A stretch of DNA of 51,497 nucleotides from a bacterium (GTDB lineage Bacteria; Blakebacterota; Blakebacteria; Blakebacterales; Blakebacteraceae). Positions 43,212 through 50,374 of the stretch are shown one piece after another. Made by a program: the position numbers and the translations under genes. A model generated the notes under the pieces. It had not been told where the DNA came from. It searched no databases and was given only the letters and a program-made list of their open reading frames with translations. Location of the stretch: contig JALGVQ010000004.1 of the NCBI GenBank assembly GCA_025774615.1, forward strand, positions 1 through 51,497, given 5' to 3'. Each line of letters opens with the position of its first letter. Positions within the stretch are counted from its first letter, which is position 1.

Positions 43212-43862
43212 GTGGCGACACGCATCCGGCTCCGACGCACCGGGAAAAAGAAGCAGGCCTACTACCGCTTCGTGGTGGCAGATTCCCGGAGCCCGCGCGA
43301 TGGACGATTCATAGAGATATTGGGTAATTACAATCCACACGCGGACCCCCCGGAGATAACGATCGATGAGGAGAGGACTCTCTACTGGCTCAAGACGGGA
43401 GCCCAGCCATCGAATACGGTAAAGAGTCTACTCTCCAAGAAAGGTATCCTCGCCAAGCTCGCTGAGGAACGACCTGACCACCCGATTCTGAAGCGGCCGG
43501 TACGGCGGGGAGCCAGGGTTGAGAAGGCCCCCGAGGAGCCGGAAGTGGCAGAGGTGGTGGAGACAGAAGAGACTCCCTCTGAGCCTGAGGTTCCCGCTGA
43601 GGCAGAAGAGACTCCCTCTGAGCCTGAGGTTGCCGCCGAGGCAGAAGAGACTCCCTCTGAGCCTGAGGTTGCCGCTGAGGCAGATGAGACGCCTTCCGAA
43701 CCTGAGGTTGCCGCTGAGGCAGAAGAGACTCCCTCTGAGCCTGAGGTTGCCGCTGAGGCAGATGAGACGCCTTCCGAACCTGAGGTTCCCGCAGATGATG
43801 CCGTAGAGGCAGTTGATGGCGGGGATGACACCGAAGAGACGGAAGAGCAGTCGAAAGAATAG
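43212..43862 (+). CDS. rpsP: 30S ribosomal protein S16 with long acidic repeat tail
   Basis: 216 residues, well over twice the usual ~80-90. Residues 1-85 are ordinary S16: [40 protein letters not shown] and [20 protein letters not shown]. After a basic stretch, the tail holds six 13-residue units of the type [13 protein letters not shown], ending in an acidic Asp/Glu run. The tail is predicted disordered and strongly negative, opposite to the basic core. S16 tails of this kind vary among lineages; the repeat number suggests recent expansion. GTG start at 43212 after a GGAGAAGAAG site. Confidence 0.96.
   Translation: MATRIRLRRTGKKKQAYYRFVVADSRSPRDGRFIEILGNYNPHADPPEITIDEERTLYWLKTGAQPSNTVKSLLSKKGILAKLAEERPDHPILKRPVRRGARVEKAPEEPEVAEVVETEETPSEPEVPAEAEETPSEPEVAAEAEETPSEPEVAAEADETPSEPEVAAEAEETPSEPEVAAEADETPSEPEVPADDAVEAVDGGDDTEETEEQSKE
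43566..43799 (+). repeat. Six in-frame 39-bp tandem repeats in rpsP
   Basis: Units start at 43566, 43605, 43644, 43683, 43722 and 43761. Units 3 and 5 are identical over 39 bp. Units 4 and 6 share a variant beginning GATGAGACGCCTTCCGAACC. This alternation suggests that a two-unit, 78-bp block (units 3-4) was duplicated to give units 5-6. The 39-bp period preserves the frame. Confidence 0.97.
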
Positions 43863-43863
43863 C

Positions 43864-44433
43864 GTGAGCCAGGCCTCCACGCGTGCCGGTGAAATGCAGA
43901 TGAATGCGGATGATCTCATTGAGATCGGCATAGTAGCCAAGCCCTGGGGAATCAAGGGTGAGGTCAAGGTCAGATTGATCACCGATGTTCCCGGCAGGTT
44001 CGATGAACTGGAAGGTGTCTGGGTCCACGACGGTGAGGAGAAGATCGTATACTTCAGGATCGAGCACGTGAAGCACCTGAAGGAAGCGGTCGCGCTGAAA
44101 CTTGAGGGTGTGGATTCCCCCGATTCGGCAGAGCTGCTTCGCGGCTTTGAAGTTTCGGTGCCGGAATCGGAACGGGCAGTGCTGGGAGAGGGTGAGTACT
44201 TCATCTACGATCTTATCGGACTCGATGTGGTGGATCGTGATGGAGAACGACTGGGTGAGCTCACGAAAGTGTACCAGGGTTCAGCCCAGGATATTTTCGA
44301 GGTCGCGACGCCGGAAGGGGCACGACTGGTGCCTGCGGTTCCGGCTTACGTGACCGAGATCGACCTGGAGCACGGCCGGGTGGTGTTGACACTGCCGGTT
44401 ATCGAAGAAGAGCAGGACACACCGAAGGGGTAA
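43864..44433 (+). CDS. rimM: 16S rRNA processing protein RimM
   Basis: 189 residues from GTG 43864; ATG 43894 or 43900 would give about 178. It aids 30S maturation and binds S19. N-terminal barrel: IEIGIVAKPWGIKGEVKVRL, then LLRGFEVSVPES. C-terminal PRC-barrel: YFIYDLIGLDVVDRDGERLG, DIFEVATPEGARLVPAV and a final block around DLEHGRVVLTLP. The ORF start at 43813 lies within rpsP and was not used. It sits between rpsP and trmD as usual. Confidence 0.95.
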   Translation: MSQASTRAGEMQMNADDLIEIGIVAKPWGIKGEVKVRLITDVPGRFDELEGVWVHDGEEKIVYFRIEHVKHLKEAVALKLEGVDSPDSAELLRGFEVSVPESERAVLGEGEYFIYDLIGLDVVDRDGERLGELTKVYQGSAQDIFEVATPEGARLVPAVPAYVTEIDLEHGRVVLTLPVIEEEQDTPKG

Positions 44434-44436
44434 GTC

Positions 44437-45219
44437 ATGGTGGTCCATGTCCTGACGCTCTTTCCAGATTACTTCCGCAGTCCCCTTGAAGCCGGGTTGC
44501 TTGGCAAGGGGGTGGCCGGGGGTATGCTTTCGGTAATGGTCCATGATCTGAGGTCGTGGACCCATGATCGACACGGCACCGCCGACGACTACGCCTTCGG
44601 AGGCGGACCGGGCATGGTGCTGAAGCCGGAACCGTTCTTCGAAGCGTATGATGAACTGAGGAACGACGGACTCTCCGTTGATGCGGAAGTCGTGCTGACG
44701 ACACCGCAGGGAGCGCTGTTCGATCAGGCTGCCGCGCGAGAGTTGTCCGGAATGGAAGAATTCGTCATCGTGTGCGGGCGGTATCGGGGAATAGATGAAC
44801 GGGTCAGGACCGCCCTGGTGACGCGTGAATACAGTGTCGGGGATGTGATCCTCAATGGTGGTGAAGGAGCCGCGCTCCTTATCATCGAGGCGGTGGCGAG
44901 ACTGCTTCCGGGTGCCCTGGGAGATCCAGCCTCGGCAGCGGCCGACTCATTCGAAACGGGGATACTCGATCACCCGCATTACACACGTCCTCCCGAGTAC
45001 CGGGGGATGGAGGTACCCGGGACACTTCTCTCGGGTGACCATGGAGCCATAGCGCAGTGGCGGCGAAGAGAGGCGTTGAAAATGACGCTTGAAAGGCGTC
45101 CCGACCTGTTGCGGTCGGCTCCTCTTTCGGATGAAGACAGGGAGTATCTGAAGGAACTGGCAGAGTATGACTGGCCGGGGGCGCAAAGCCCTGAGGCTGA
45201 TGAAGGAGAAAAAAGATGA
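44437..45219 (+). CDS. trmD: tRNA (guanine-37-N1)-methyltransferase
   Basis: 260 residues. It methylates G37 of tRNAs and prevents +1 frameshifting. The trefoil-knot SAM site is present: [52 protein letters not shown] and [40 protein letters not shown] and [13 protein letters not shown] complete the C-terminal domain. The stop overlaps the rplS ATG. Confidence 0.98.
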   Translation: MVVHVLTLFPDYFRSPLEAGLLGKGVAGGMLSVMVHDLRSWTHDRHGTADDYAFGGGPGMVLKPEPFFEAYDELRNDGLSVDAEVVLTTPQGALFDQAAARELSGMEEFVIVCGRYRGIDERVRTALVTREYSVGDVILNGGEGAALLIIEAVARLLPGALGDPASAAADSFETGILDHPHYTRPPEYRGMEVPGTLLSGDHGAIAQWRRREALKMTLERRPDLLRSAPLSDEDREYLKELAEYDWPGAQSPEADEGEKR

Positions 45220-45650
45220 AGCGCCTGGAGGCCCTGGCTGCAGTTGAGAAGCGAACAGATCTCCCCGATTTCAAAACGGGTGATATGGTCAAGGTGCACG
45301 TTCGTGTTGTTGAGGGTGAGAAAGAACGGATCCAGATCTTCGAGGGTGTCGTGATCGGCATCAAGGGGTCGGGGAACGGTCGCACATTCACCGTTCGGAA
45401 GATCTCTGGAGGTATCGGTGTCGAGAGGATATTCCCGCTCAACAGCCCGATGATCAGCAGGATCGAGCTCGGTCGCAGAGGGAAAGTGCGCCGGGCGAAA
45501 CTGAACTATCTGCGGGACCGGGTCGGCAAGCGCGCCCGCGTGAAGGAACGGCGCGTAACCAGTACGAAGACGGCGGCATCGGATACCACAGAGAAAGCCC
45601 CTGCGGAAGCGTCAGATGCCGGGGTCGGGGAAAACCCGGAAACGACCTGA
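45216..45650 (+). CDS. rplS: 50S ribosomal protein L19 with C-terminal extension
   Basis: 144 residues; the usual L19 is about 115. The core is intact: [54 protein letters not shown] and [20 protein letters not shown]. The last ~30 residues are a Thr/Ala/Glu-rich tail. L31 and S16 here also carry extra charged tails, so this may be a lineage trait. It overlaps the following gene by 35 nt. Confidence 0.97.
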   Translation: MKRLEALAAVEKRTDLPDFKTGDMVKVHVRVVEGEKERIQIFEGVVIGIKGSGNGRTFTVRKISGGIGVERIFPLNSPMISRIELGRRGKVRRAKLNYLRDRVGKRARVKERRVTSTKTAASDTTEKAPAEASDAGVGENPETT

Positions 45651-46824
45651 GTCAGGCGTGGACCTGGGGGGGAGAAATCTCCGGGATCTTGAACGTCTGC
45701 TCGAAGCAGCGGATAATTCCGCTGAGCGGATGCAATTGCTAATCGCTCTCGAGAGTGACGCGCGAGCAGGCGCGAGAAGGCTCGCCGAGCGCGCTCGGAA
45801 GCAGGATGATAAAGCCCGTCGGCGTGAGGCACGCTGGCGGGCTTTTTGCGATCCGGAGCGGCGCATCCTGGAGAAAGGATTCAGTCGGGTAGCCGGAGTA
45901 GATGAAGCGGGGCGGGGGCCTCTTGCTGGCCCGGTCTACGCAGCGGCAGTGATACTGCCCGATGAGTTCGTGCATCATAAGCTCGATGACTCCAAACGGA
46001 TGTCACCACAGGCACGTCAGATTGCATACGGGGAGATCACTGCTGCAGCGATTTCCTGCGGGACGGGAATCGCCTCGGTCGATGAGATAGATCGGCACAA
46101 TATTCTGGGCGCTGTACACCTTGCGGTGGAGAGAGCCCTGAAGGCACTCGACCCGCCCGCGGAATTCGCGCTTGTGGATGGTCTTCCTCTGGCATCGTGT
46201 CCGGTGCCGCATCTGGCGATCGTGAAGGGGGACAGCAGATCGCGCGCGATCGCGGCCGCGAGCGTGATCGCCAAGGTGGAGCGCGACGCCCGGATGGTGG
46301 AACTCGACGCGGAATATCCGGGATATGGATTCGCCTCGAACAAGGGGTACGGGACCGCGCAGCACATGGAGGCGATCGAACACCTCGGGCAGTCACCGGT
46401 TCACCGGAGATCATTCATCCACACCGGTAACCAGATCGAACTGATGCCCCGGGATGAAAAGGAGAGCTCCTGGGATTGGGGAAAGCGGGCAGAGGAGATG
46501 GTTGCCCGGGAGTATGCCGAGAACGGTTATCTGATCGAGTTCCGGCGCTGGCGTGGCGGCGGAGGTGAGATCGATCTTGTCTGCAGGAGAGGAGACGAAC
46601 TGATCATCGTCGAGATCAAGGCATCACGCAGTTCGCTTGCCGGCTCTCCTCTCGGCTGGCTCGATAGAGGCCAGAGGAGACGTCTGCGCAGTGCCGCTAC
46701 AGCACTGCTCCGACAGATGGATGGCGATGCGAGGCCGGTGGACATCAGGTTCGATCTCGCGGCGGTGGTGGATGACGGTACCGGACCTCCACGGATCACA
46801 CGGGTGGAGGGTATTGAGCCATGA
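45616..46824 (+). CDS. rnhB: Fusion of ribonuclease HII and YraN (UPF0102) nuclease-like domain
   Basis: 402 residues in one open frame. Residues ~1-88 are a charged helical N-terminus similar in kind to that of B. subtilis RnhB. RNase HII follows: [19 protein letters not shown] with Asp96/Glu97, [18 protein letters not shown] with Asp188, [20 protein letters not shown] and [11 protein letters not shown]. It excises ribonucleotides from DNA. After a short linker, residues 287-402 are a YraN domain: [26 protein letters not shown] (Glu318, Asp320) and IVEIKAS (Glu333, Lys335), the PD-(D/E)xK-like core. rnhB and yraN are often neighbours; here they are joined. GTG 45658 is an alternative start. 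Confidence 0.93.
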   Translation: MPGSGKTRKRPESGVDLGGRNLRDLERLLEAADNSAERMQLLIALESDARAGARRLAERARKQDDKARRREARWRAFCDPERRILEKGFSRVAGVDEAGRGPLAGPVYAAAVILPDEFVHHKLDDSKRMSPQARQIAYGEITAAAISCGTGIASVDEIDRHNILGAVHLAVERALKALDPPAEFALVDGLPLASCPVPHLAIVKGDSRSRAIAAASVIAKVERDARMVELDAEYPGYGFASNKGYGTAQHMEAIEHLGQSPVHRRSFIHTGNQIELMPRDEKESSWDWGKRAEEMVAREYAENGYLIEFRRWRGGGGEIDLVCRRGDELIIVEIKASRSSLAGSPLGWLDRGQRRRLRSAATALLRQMDGDARPVDIRFDLAAVVDDGTGPPRITRVEGIEP

Positions 46825-48101
46825 ACCGGGTAGAGAAGAAGGAACGATGGGGCTGGTACCTCTTCGATTTCGCGAACACCAGCTTCACGGTCGTAGTGGT
46901 CACCGTGGCATATGCAGTCTATTTCAGATCGTTCGTGGTCGGGGATGCTGCGGCGGGGGATCTCTACTGGGGTCTCGGCAATTCCGTCTCCATGTTTATT
47001 GTCGGCATCACCAGCCCCTGGCTGGGAGCGATCTCCGATTCGAGCGCGAAGAAGAAACTCTTCATCGGCATCTACGCGCTTCTCTGTATCGTCGCCACCG
47101 CATTGATGGTCACCGTCGGGGCGGGCGATATCTGGTGGGGCCTCACACTCTTTGTGCTCGGCAACATCGGTTTCCAGGGCGGCCTTGTTTTCTACAACGC
47201 GTTCCTGCCCCAGATCAGTCCTCCCGGACAGATCGGCACGATCTCCGGTATCGGATTCGCCTGGGGATACGTCGGAGCGTTATGTTCGCTTCTCATCGCG
47301 ATGCCGTTCGCCAGTCGCGCGGACCAGATGGAGAACCTGAGGCTCCTGGCTCCAGTTTTCCCCATTTCCGCACTCTTTTTCCTGATCTTCGCGATCCCGT
47401 TCTTCATCTGGGTACGGGAACGCAAACCGACCATCACATCCCGGGAGAAACCGTGGAGGGAAGGATGGCGTCGGGTCAGAAGCACGGTAGGACATCTGCA
47501 CCATTACCGGCAGACCGCACGGTTCCTGCTGGCGTACTTCATCTACAGCGATGGGCTCAACACGGTTATCGCGTTCGGGGGGATATATGCCGTCGTCACA
47601 CTCGGATTCTCCGCTGTTCAGGTGCTCATGTTCTTCGCCATCCTCCAGCTGGCGGCCATCGCCGGGGCGTGGGGATTCGGGATACTGACCGATCGGTGGG
47701 GAGCGAAACCGGTGGTGGAGATGACCCTTGCGATATGGCTCATCATGACCGTATGGGCGTTCTTTGTTCAGAGCCAGTCGACCTTCTACGGTGTGGGTGC
47801 CCTGGCCGGTATCGCGATGGGGTCGAGCCAGGCCTCCTCACGGACGTTGATGGCTGCGCTCACCCCTCCGAGCCGAGAAGCGGAGTTCTACGGGTTCTAC
47901 GGATTGTGCGGCAGGTTTTCGGCGATACTGGGAACAGCCCTGTTCGGGATCGTCAGCAGTGTGACACACAGCCAGCGGTTGGCGGTCCTCTCGATCGCGC
48001 CATTCTTCGCCGTCGGATGGCTTCTGCTGCGTACCGTCGACGTTGATGCAGGACGTGCCGCTGCCGCTGGTGGTGGTGAGCACGGATTGACTCACCAGTG
48101 A
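46821..48101 (+). CDS. MFS transporter, UMF1/Atg22-like family
   Basis: 426 residues with about twelve membrane helices. The N-terminus WGWYLFDFANTSFTVVVVTV is the hallmark of the UMF1 family (Atg22-like). Other blocks: GITSPWLGAISDSSAKKK, FYNAFLPQISPPGQIGTISG and GMAFAWGYVG-like GIGFAWGYVG, a cytoplasmic loop (RERKPTITSREKPWREGWRR), DGLNTVIAFGGIYA and GIAMGSSQASSRTLMAALTP. It is an inner-membrane carrier, substrate unknown; fungal Atg22 exports vacuolar amino acids, which does not fix the role here. It overlaps the fusion gene by 4 nt. Confidence 0.9.
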   Translation: MNRVEKKERWGWYLFDFANTSFTVVVVTVAYAVYFRSFVVGDAAAGDLYWGLGNSVSMFIVGITSPWLGAISDSSAKKKLFIGIYALLCIVATALMVTVGAGDIWWGLTLFVLGNIGFQGGLVFYNAFLPQISPPGQIGTISGIGFAWGYVGALCSLLIAMPFASRADQMENLRLLAPVFPISALFFLIFAIPFFIWVRERKPTITSREKPWREGWRRVRSTVGHLHHYRQTARFLLAYFIYSDGLNTVIAFGGIYAVVTLGFSAVQVLMFFAILQLAAIAGAWGFGILTDRWGAKPVVEMTLAIWLIMTVWAFFVQSQSTFYGVGALAGIAMGSSQASSRTLMAALTPPSREAEFYGFYGLCGRFSAILGTALFGIVSSVTHSQRLAVLSIAPFFAVGWLLLRTVDVDAGRAAAAGGGEHGLTHQ

Positions 48102-48141
48102 GGCCGGATTACTCGCTGGATCTGCCAGGTTCGCGATCCTC

Positions 48142-48155
48142 GGCTCTGTGGAGCC
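48142..48155 (+). other. Perfect hairpin after the MFS gene
   Basis: GGCTC-TGTG-GAGCC forms a 5-bp stem with a 4-nt loop, without a T-run. It lies 40 bases after the MFS stop and just before the candidate promoter at 48161. It may be a processing or weak pausing site. Confidence 0.3.
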
Positions 48156-48160
48156 TCGGA

Positions 48161-48190
48161 TTGACTCAAAACGGAGAGGGGACTACGTTT
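48161..48190 (+). promoter_or_regulatory. Candidate FCB-type promoter before the DUF4837 lipoprotein gene
   Basis: TTG at 48161-48163 (TTGACT), a 20-nt spacer, then TACGTTT at 48184-48190. It resembles the ffh candidate and the Bacteroidetes TTG-N19-TAnnTTTG form. It lies 30 bases before the chosen ATG at 48220 and would be inside the gene if the longer ORF start were used. Confidence 0.5.
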
Positions 48191-48219
48191 CCGGCTCCAG
48201 AAACAACCGGGGGTTGACC

Positions 48220-49401
48220 ATGGGCAGCACCTCATTTCTCCAGCAGAGGACTCAGCGGGCATGTCTGATCGCGCTGGGATTGCTTGTCAGTATTGTCGTA
48301 ACGGGTTGTGAGCGTCCCCTCGATCGCGCTTTCGGTGACAGAAACCAGATCGTGATCTTCGCTGACGAGGCAAACTGGAACCTTTTCGGTGATCAACTCA
48401 AGAGCATCTTCGAGCGGGAGGTGAAGACACCCCGTTCCGAACTCATCTTCCGTGTGCGGAACGAGACCCTCGATAAATGGAAGTTCTTCTCCCGCTACTA
48501 CCACCTGCTCCTGTGCGGCGCCATCACAGAGGATACTCCCACGGCGCTCAGGATCAGGGAACATCTCTCAGATGAAGTGGAACAGCAGATTATAGAGGAA
48601 CAGCGCGGACGCACGATCGTGATACGCGATCCGTACGCTGCCGGACAGGTCCTGATGATCATCACGGCCGATACGGTCGATCGGCTGCAGGAATACCTGC
48701 GAAACGCCCGGGAACATATCTTCAGCTTGATGGACGAGCATCTCGATGAACTGATCTCGACCCTGATCTATCGGGAGGATGAGCAGTTCGCTATTGAAGA
48801 ATCACTGCTGACCGATCACGAATTCACCCTGCGTGTCCCGTGGGGTTTCCGGATGAACACGGATTTTGAGGATGAGAACTTCATCCGAATGATCAAGTAC
48901 GCGCTCGAAAGGTGGTTCTACGCCTACTGGATACCAGATGAAGAGATCGATGACCGGGGATTCGCATGGGTGCGGGCGCTCGAGGGGCTGGGTGGTCAGA
49001 TCGAGCGGAATGAGGAGCTGGATCTCAGTGTGATCGATTTCATGGGACAGCAGGCGATGGGACTCAGGGATCATATCTGCAGGCTCTACTACGACGGGGA
49101 TATGGTAACCCGTGATCAGACGGCCGCCACACTGGTGGAATTCCAGGGACGATGGGCCATGAGGCTCTACGGACTGTGGGGGAATACCGAGAAACTGGCG
49201 GGAGGGCCGTTCGTTTCCTACTGTTTCTACGATCAGGATACCAGGCGTCTCTGGTGGCTCGATGGCGCGGTGTTCGCGCCGAACCAGCCGAAAGAGACAC
49301 AGCTCCGCCAGATGGACGTCATGTTGCATACCTTCGTGACCGGTGATGACGCGGTTGCATACATCGAATCGATAAAGGAACTGATCGGTGCCAGACGCTG
49401 A
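48220..49401 (+). CDS. DUF4837-type lipoprotein
   Basis: 393 residues from ATG 48220, which begins a lipoprotein signal peptide (ACLIALGLLVSIVVTGC, lipobox Cys about residue 29). Starting at 48148 would put 24 charged residues before the signal, so it was rejected. The mature protein starts with GDRNQIVIFADEANWNLFGD, followed by EREVKTPRSELIFRVRNE, as in DUF4837 proteins known mainly from Bacteroidetes. Later blocks include LRVPWGFRMNTDFEDENFI and GRWAMRLYGLWGNTEKLAGG. Function is unknown; it is probably anchored in the envelope. It overlaps the next gene by 14 nt. Confidence 0.82.
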   Translation: MGSTSFLQQRTQRACLIALGLLVSIVVTGCERPLDRAFGDRNQIVIFADEANWNLFGDQLKSIFEREVKTPRSELIFRVRNETLDKWKFFSRYYHLLLCGAITEDTPTALRIREHLSDEVEQQIIEEQRGRTIVIRDPYAAGQVLMIITADTVDRLQEYLRNAREHIFSLMDEHLDELISTLIYREDEQFAIEESLLTDHEFTLRVPWGFRMNTDFEDENFIRMIKYALERWFYAYWIPDEEIDDRGFAWVRALEGLGGQIERNEELDLSVIDFMGQQAMGLRDHICRLYYDGDMVTRDQTAATLVEFQGRWAMRLYGLWGNTEKLAGGPFVSYCFYDQDTRRLWWLDGAVFAPNQPKETQLRQMDVMLHTFVTGDDAVAYIESIKELIGARR

Positions 49402-50374
49402 GGGGAAAAGACGGATACTGATAACCGGAGGTGCGGGATTCATCGGGTCCCATGTCGCCGATGCCTTCCTGGAATCGGGACACGAGGTGGGTATTATCGA
49501 CAACCTGAGTACCGGGGAGAGGGCGCTCCTGCCGCCCGAAGCTGCCTTTTTCGAAGGTGACATACGGGATGAGGATTTCGTTCGGGGTGTGTTTGCGGAA
49601 TTCAGACCAGAGTTGCTCAATCACCTCGCTGCCCAGATGGACGTGCGCAAGTCGGTCGAGGACCCGCGACACGACGCTGAGGTGAACATCACCGGATCGC
49701 TTACGCTTCTCAACGCCTGCGTGGAACAGGGTGTGGAGCGGGTCCTCTTTTCCTCGACCGGGGGTGCGATCTACGGTGAGCAGTCCGTTTTCCCCGCAGA
49801 TGAATCCCATCCAGCCGATCCAATCTCACCCTACGGGGTCTCAAAGCTGGCGTTGGAAAAATACCTGCTGGCATATCGTACCATCCACGGCATCTCCTTT
49901 GCCGTTCTGAGGTATGCAAATGTCTACGGTCCCCGCCAGAACCCGTTCGGCGAGGCAGGTGTCGTGGCGATATTCACCCACAAGCTCCTTGGCCATGAGG
50001 AACCGGTGATCAATGGAGATGGTTTGCAGACGAGGGATTATGTCTACATCCGGGACGTCGTGTCGGCCAATATCGCGGCGCTGGCCGGACCAGAGACGAT
50101 CATAGCCAATATAGGCACCGGTGAGGAACATACTGTTGTCGATATCTATCACGGTGTGGTCCGGGCTGTGGGATGGGGGGGGGCTGAGTCGCATGGTCCG
50201 GCCAAGGCAGGTGAGCAGGAACGATCGGTCATCGATCCGATACTGGCCTGGAATACCTGGGGGTGGCGCCCACAGACTCCTCTTGAAGAGGGGCTGAACC
50301 GCACCGTTCGCTATTTCCGAAATGCAGCCGGGGAAACCGGCGGCGGGGGGCGTATCCGGGGTGACAGGCCGTAG
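49388..50374 (+). CDS. NAD-dependent epimerase/dehydratase, UDP-glucose 4-epimerase-like
   Basis: 328 residues, extended SDR family. The NAD motif is RILITGGAGFIGSHVADAFL. HLAAQMDVRKSVEDP and VLFSSTGGAIYGE follow, with the catalytic YGVSK at 149-153. LRYANVYGPRQNPFGEAGVV and RDYVYIRDVVSANIAAL are typical of GalE/WbpP-like epimerases. Substrate cannot be fixed; a UDP-hexose is likely. A run of nine G (50175-50183) codes the GWGG stretch. Start is GTG 49388, overlapping the lipoprotein gene. Confidence 0.9.
   Translation: MPDAEGKRRILITGGAGFIGSHVADAFLESGHEVGIIDNLSTGERALLPPEAAFFEGDIRDEDFVRGVFAEFRPELLNHLAAQMDVRKSVEDPRHDAEVNITGSLTLLNACVEQGVERVLFSSTGGAIYGEQSVFPADESHPADPISPYGVSKLALEKYLLAYRTIHGISFAVLRYANVYGPRQNPFGEAGVVAIFTHKLLGHEEPVINGDGLQTRDYVYIRDVVSANIAALAGPETIIANIGTGEEHTVVDIYHGVVRAVGWGGAESHGPAKAGEQERSVIDPILAWNTWGWRPQTPLEEGLNRTVRYFRNAAGETGGGGRIRGDRP
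50175..50183 (+). repeat. G9 tract in the epimerase gene
   Basis: Nine consecutive G within codons for GWGGAESHGP near residue 263-272 of the epimerase. The frame is intact as given. A one-base slip would remove the last fifth of the protein. Confidence 0.85.

Noticed and set aside
43566-43799. Regular repeats that could suggest a CRISPR array
   Set aside because: They are contiguous 39-bp units in frame within rpsP, without spacers.
46637-48046. 469-codon ORF in another plus frame across the MFS gene
   Set aside because: The MFS frame has clear membrane helices and family motifs; this frame is Arg/His/Ser-rich noise.
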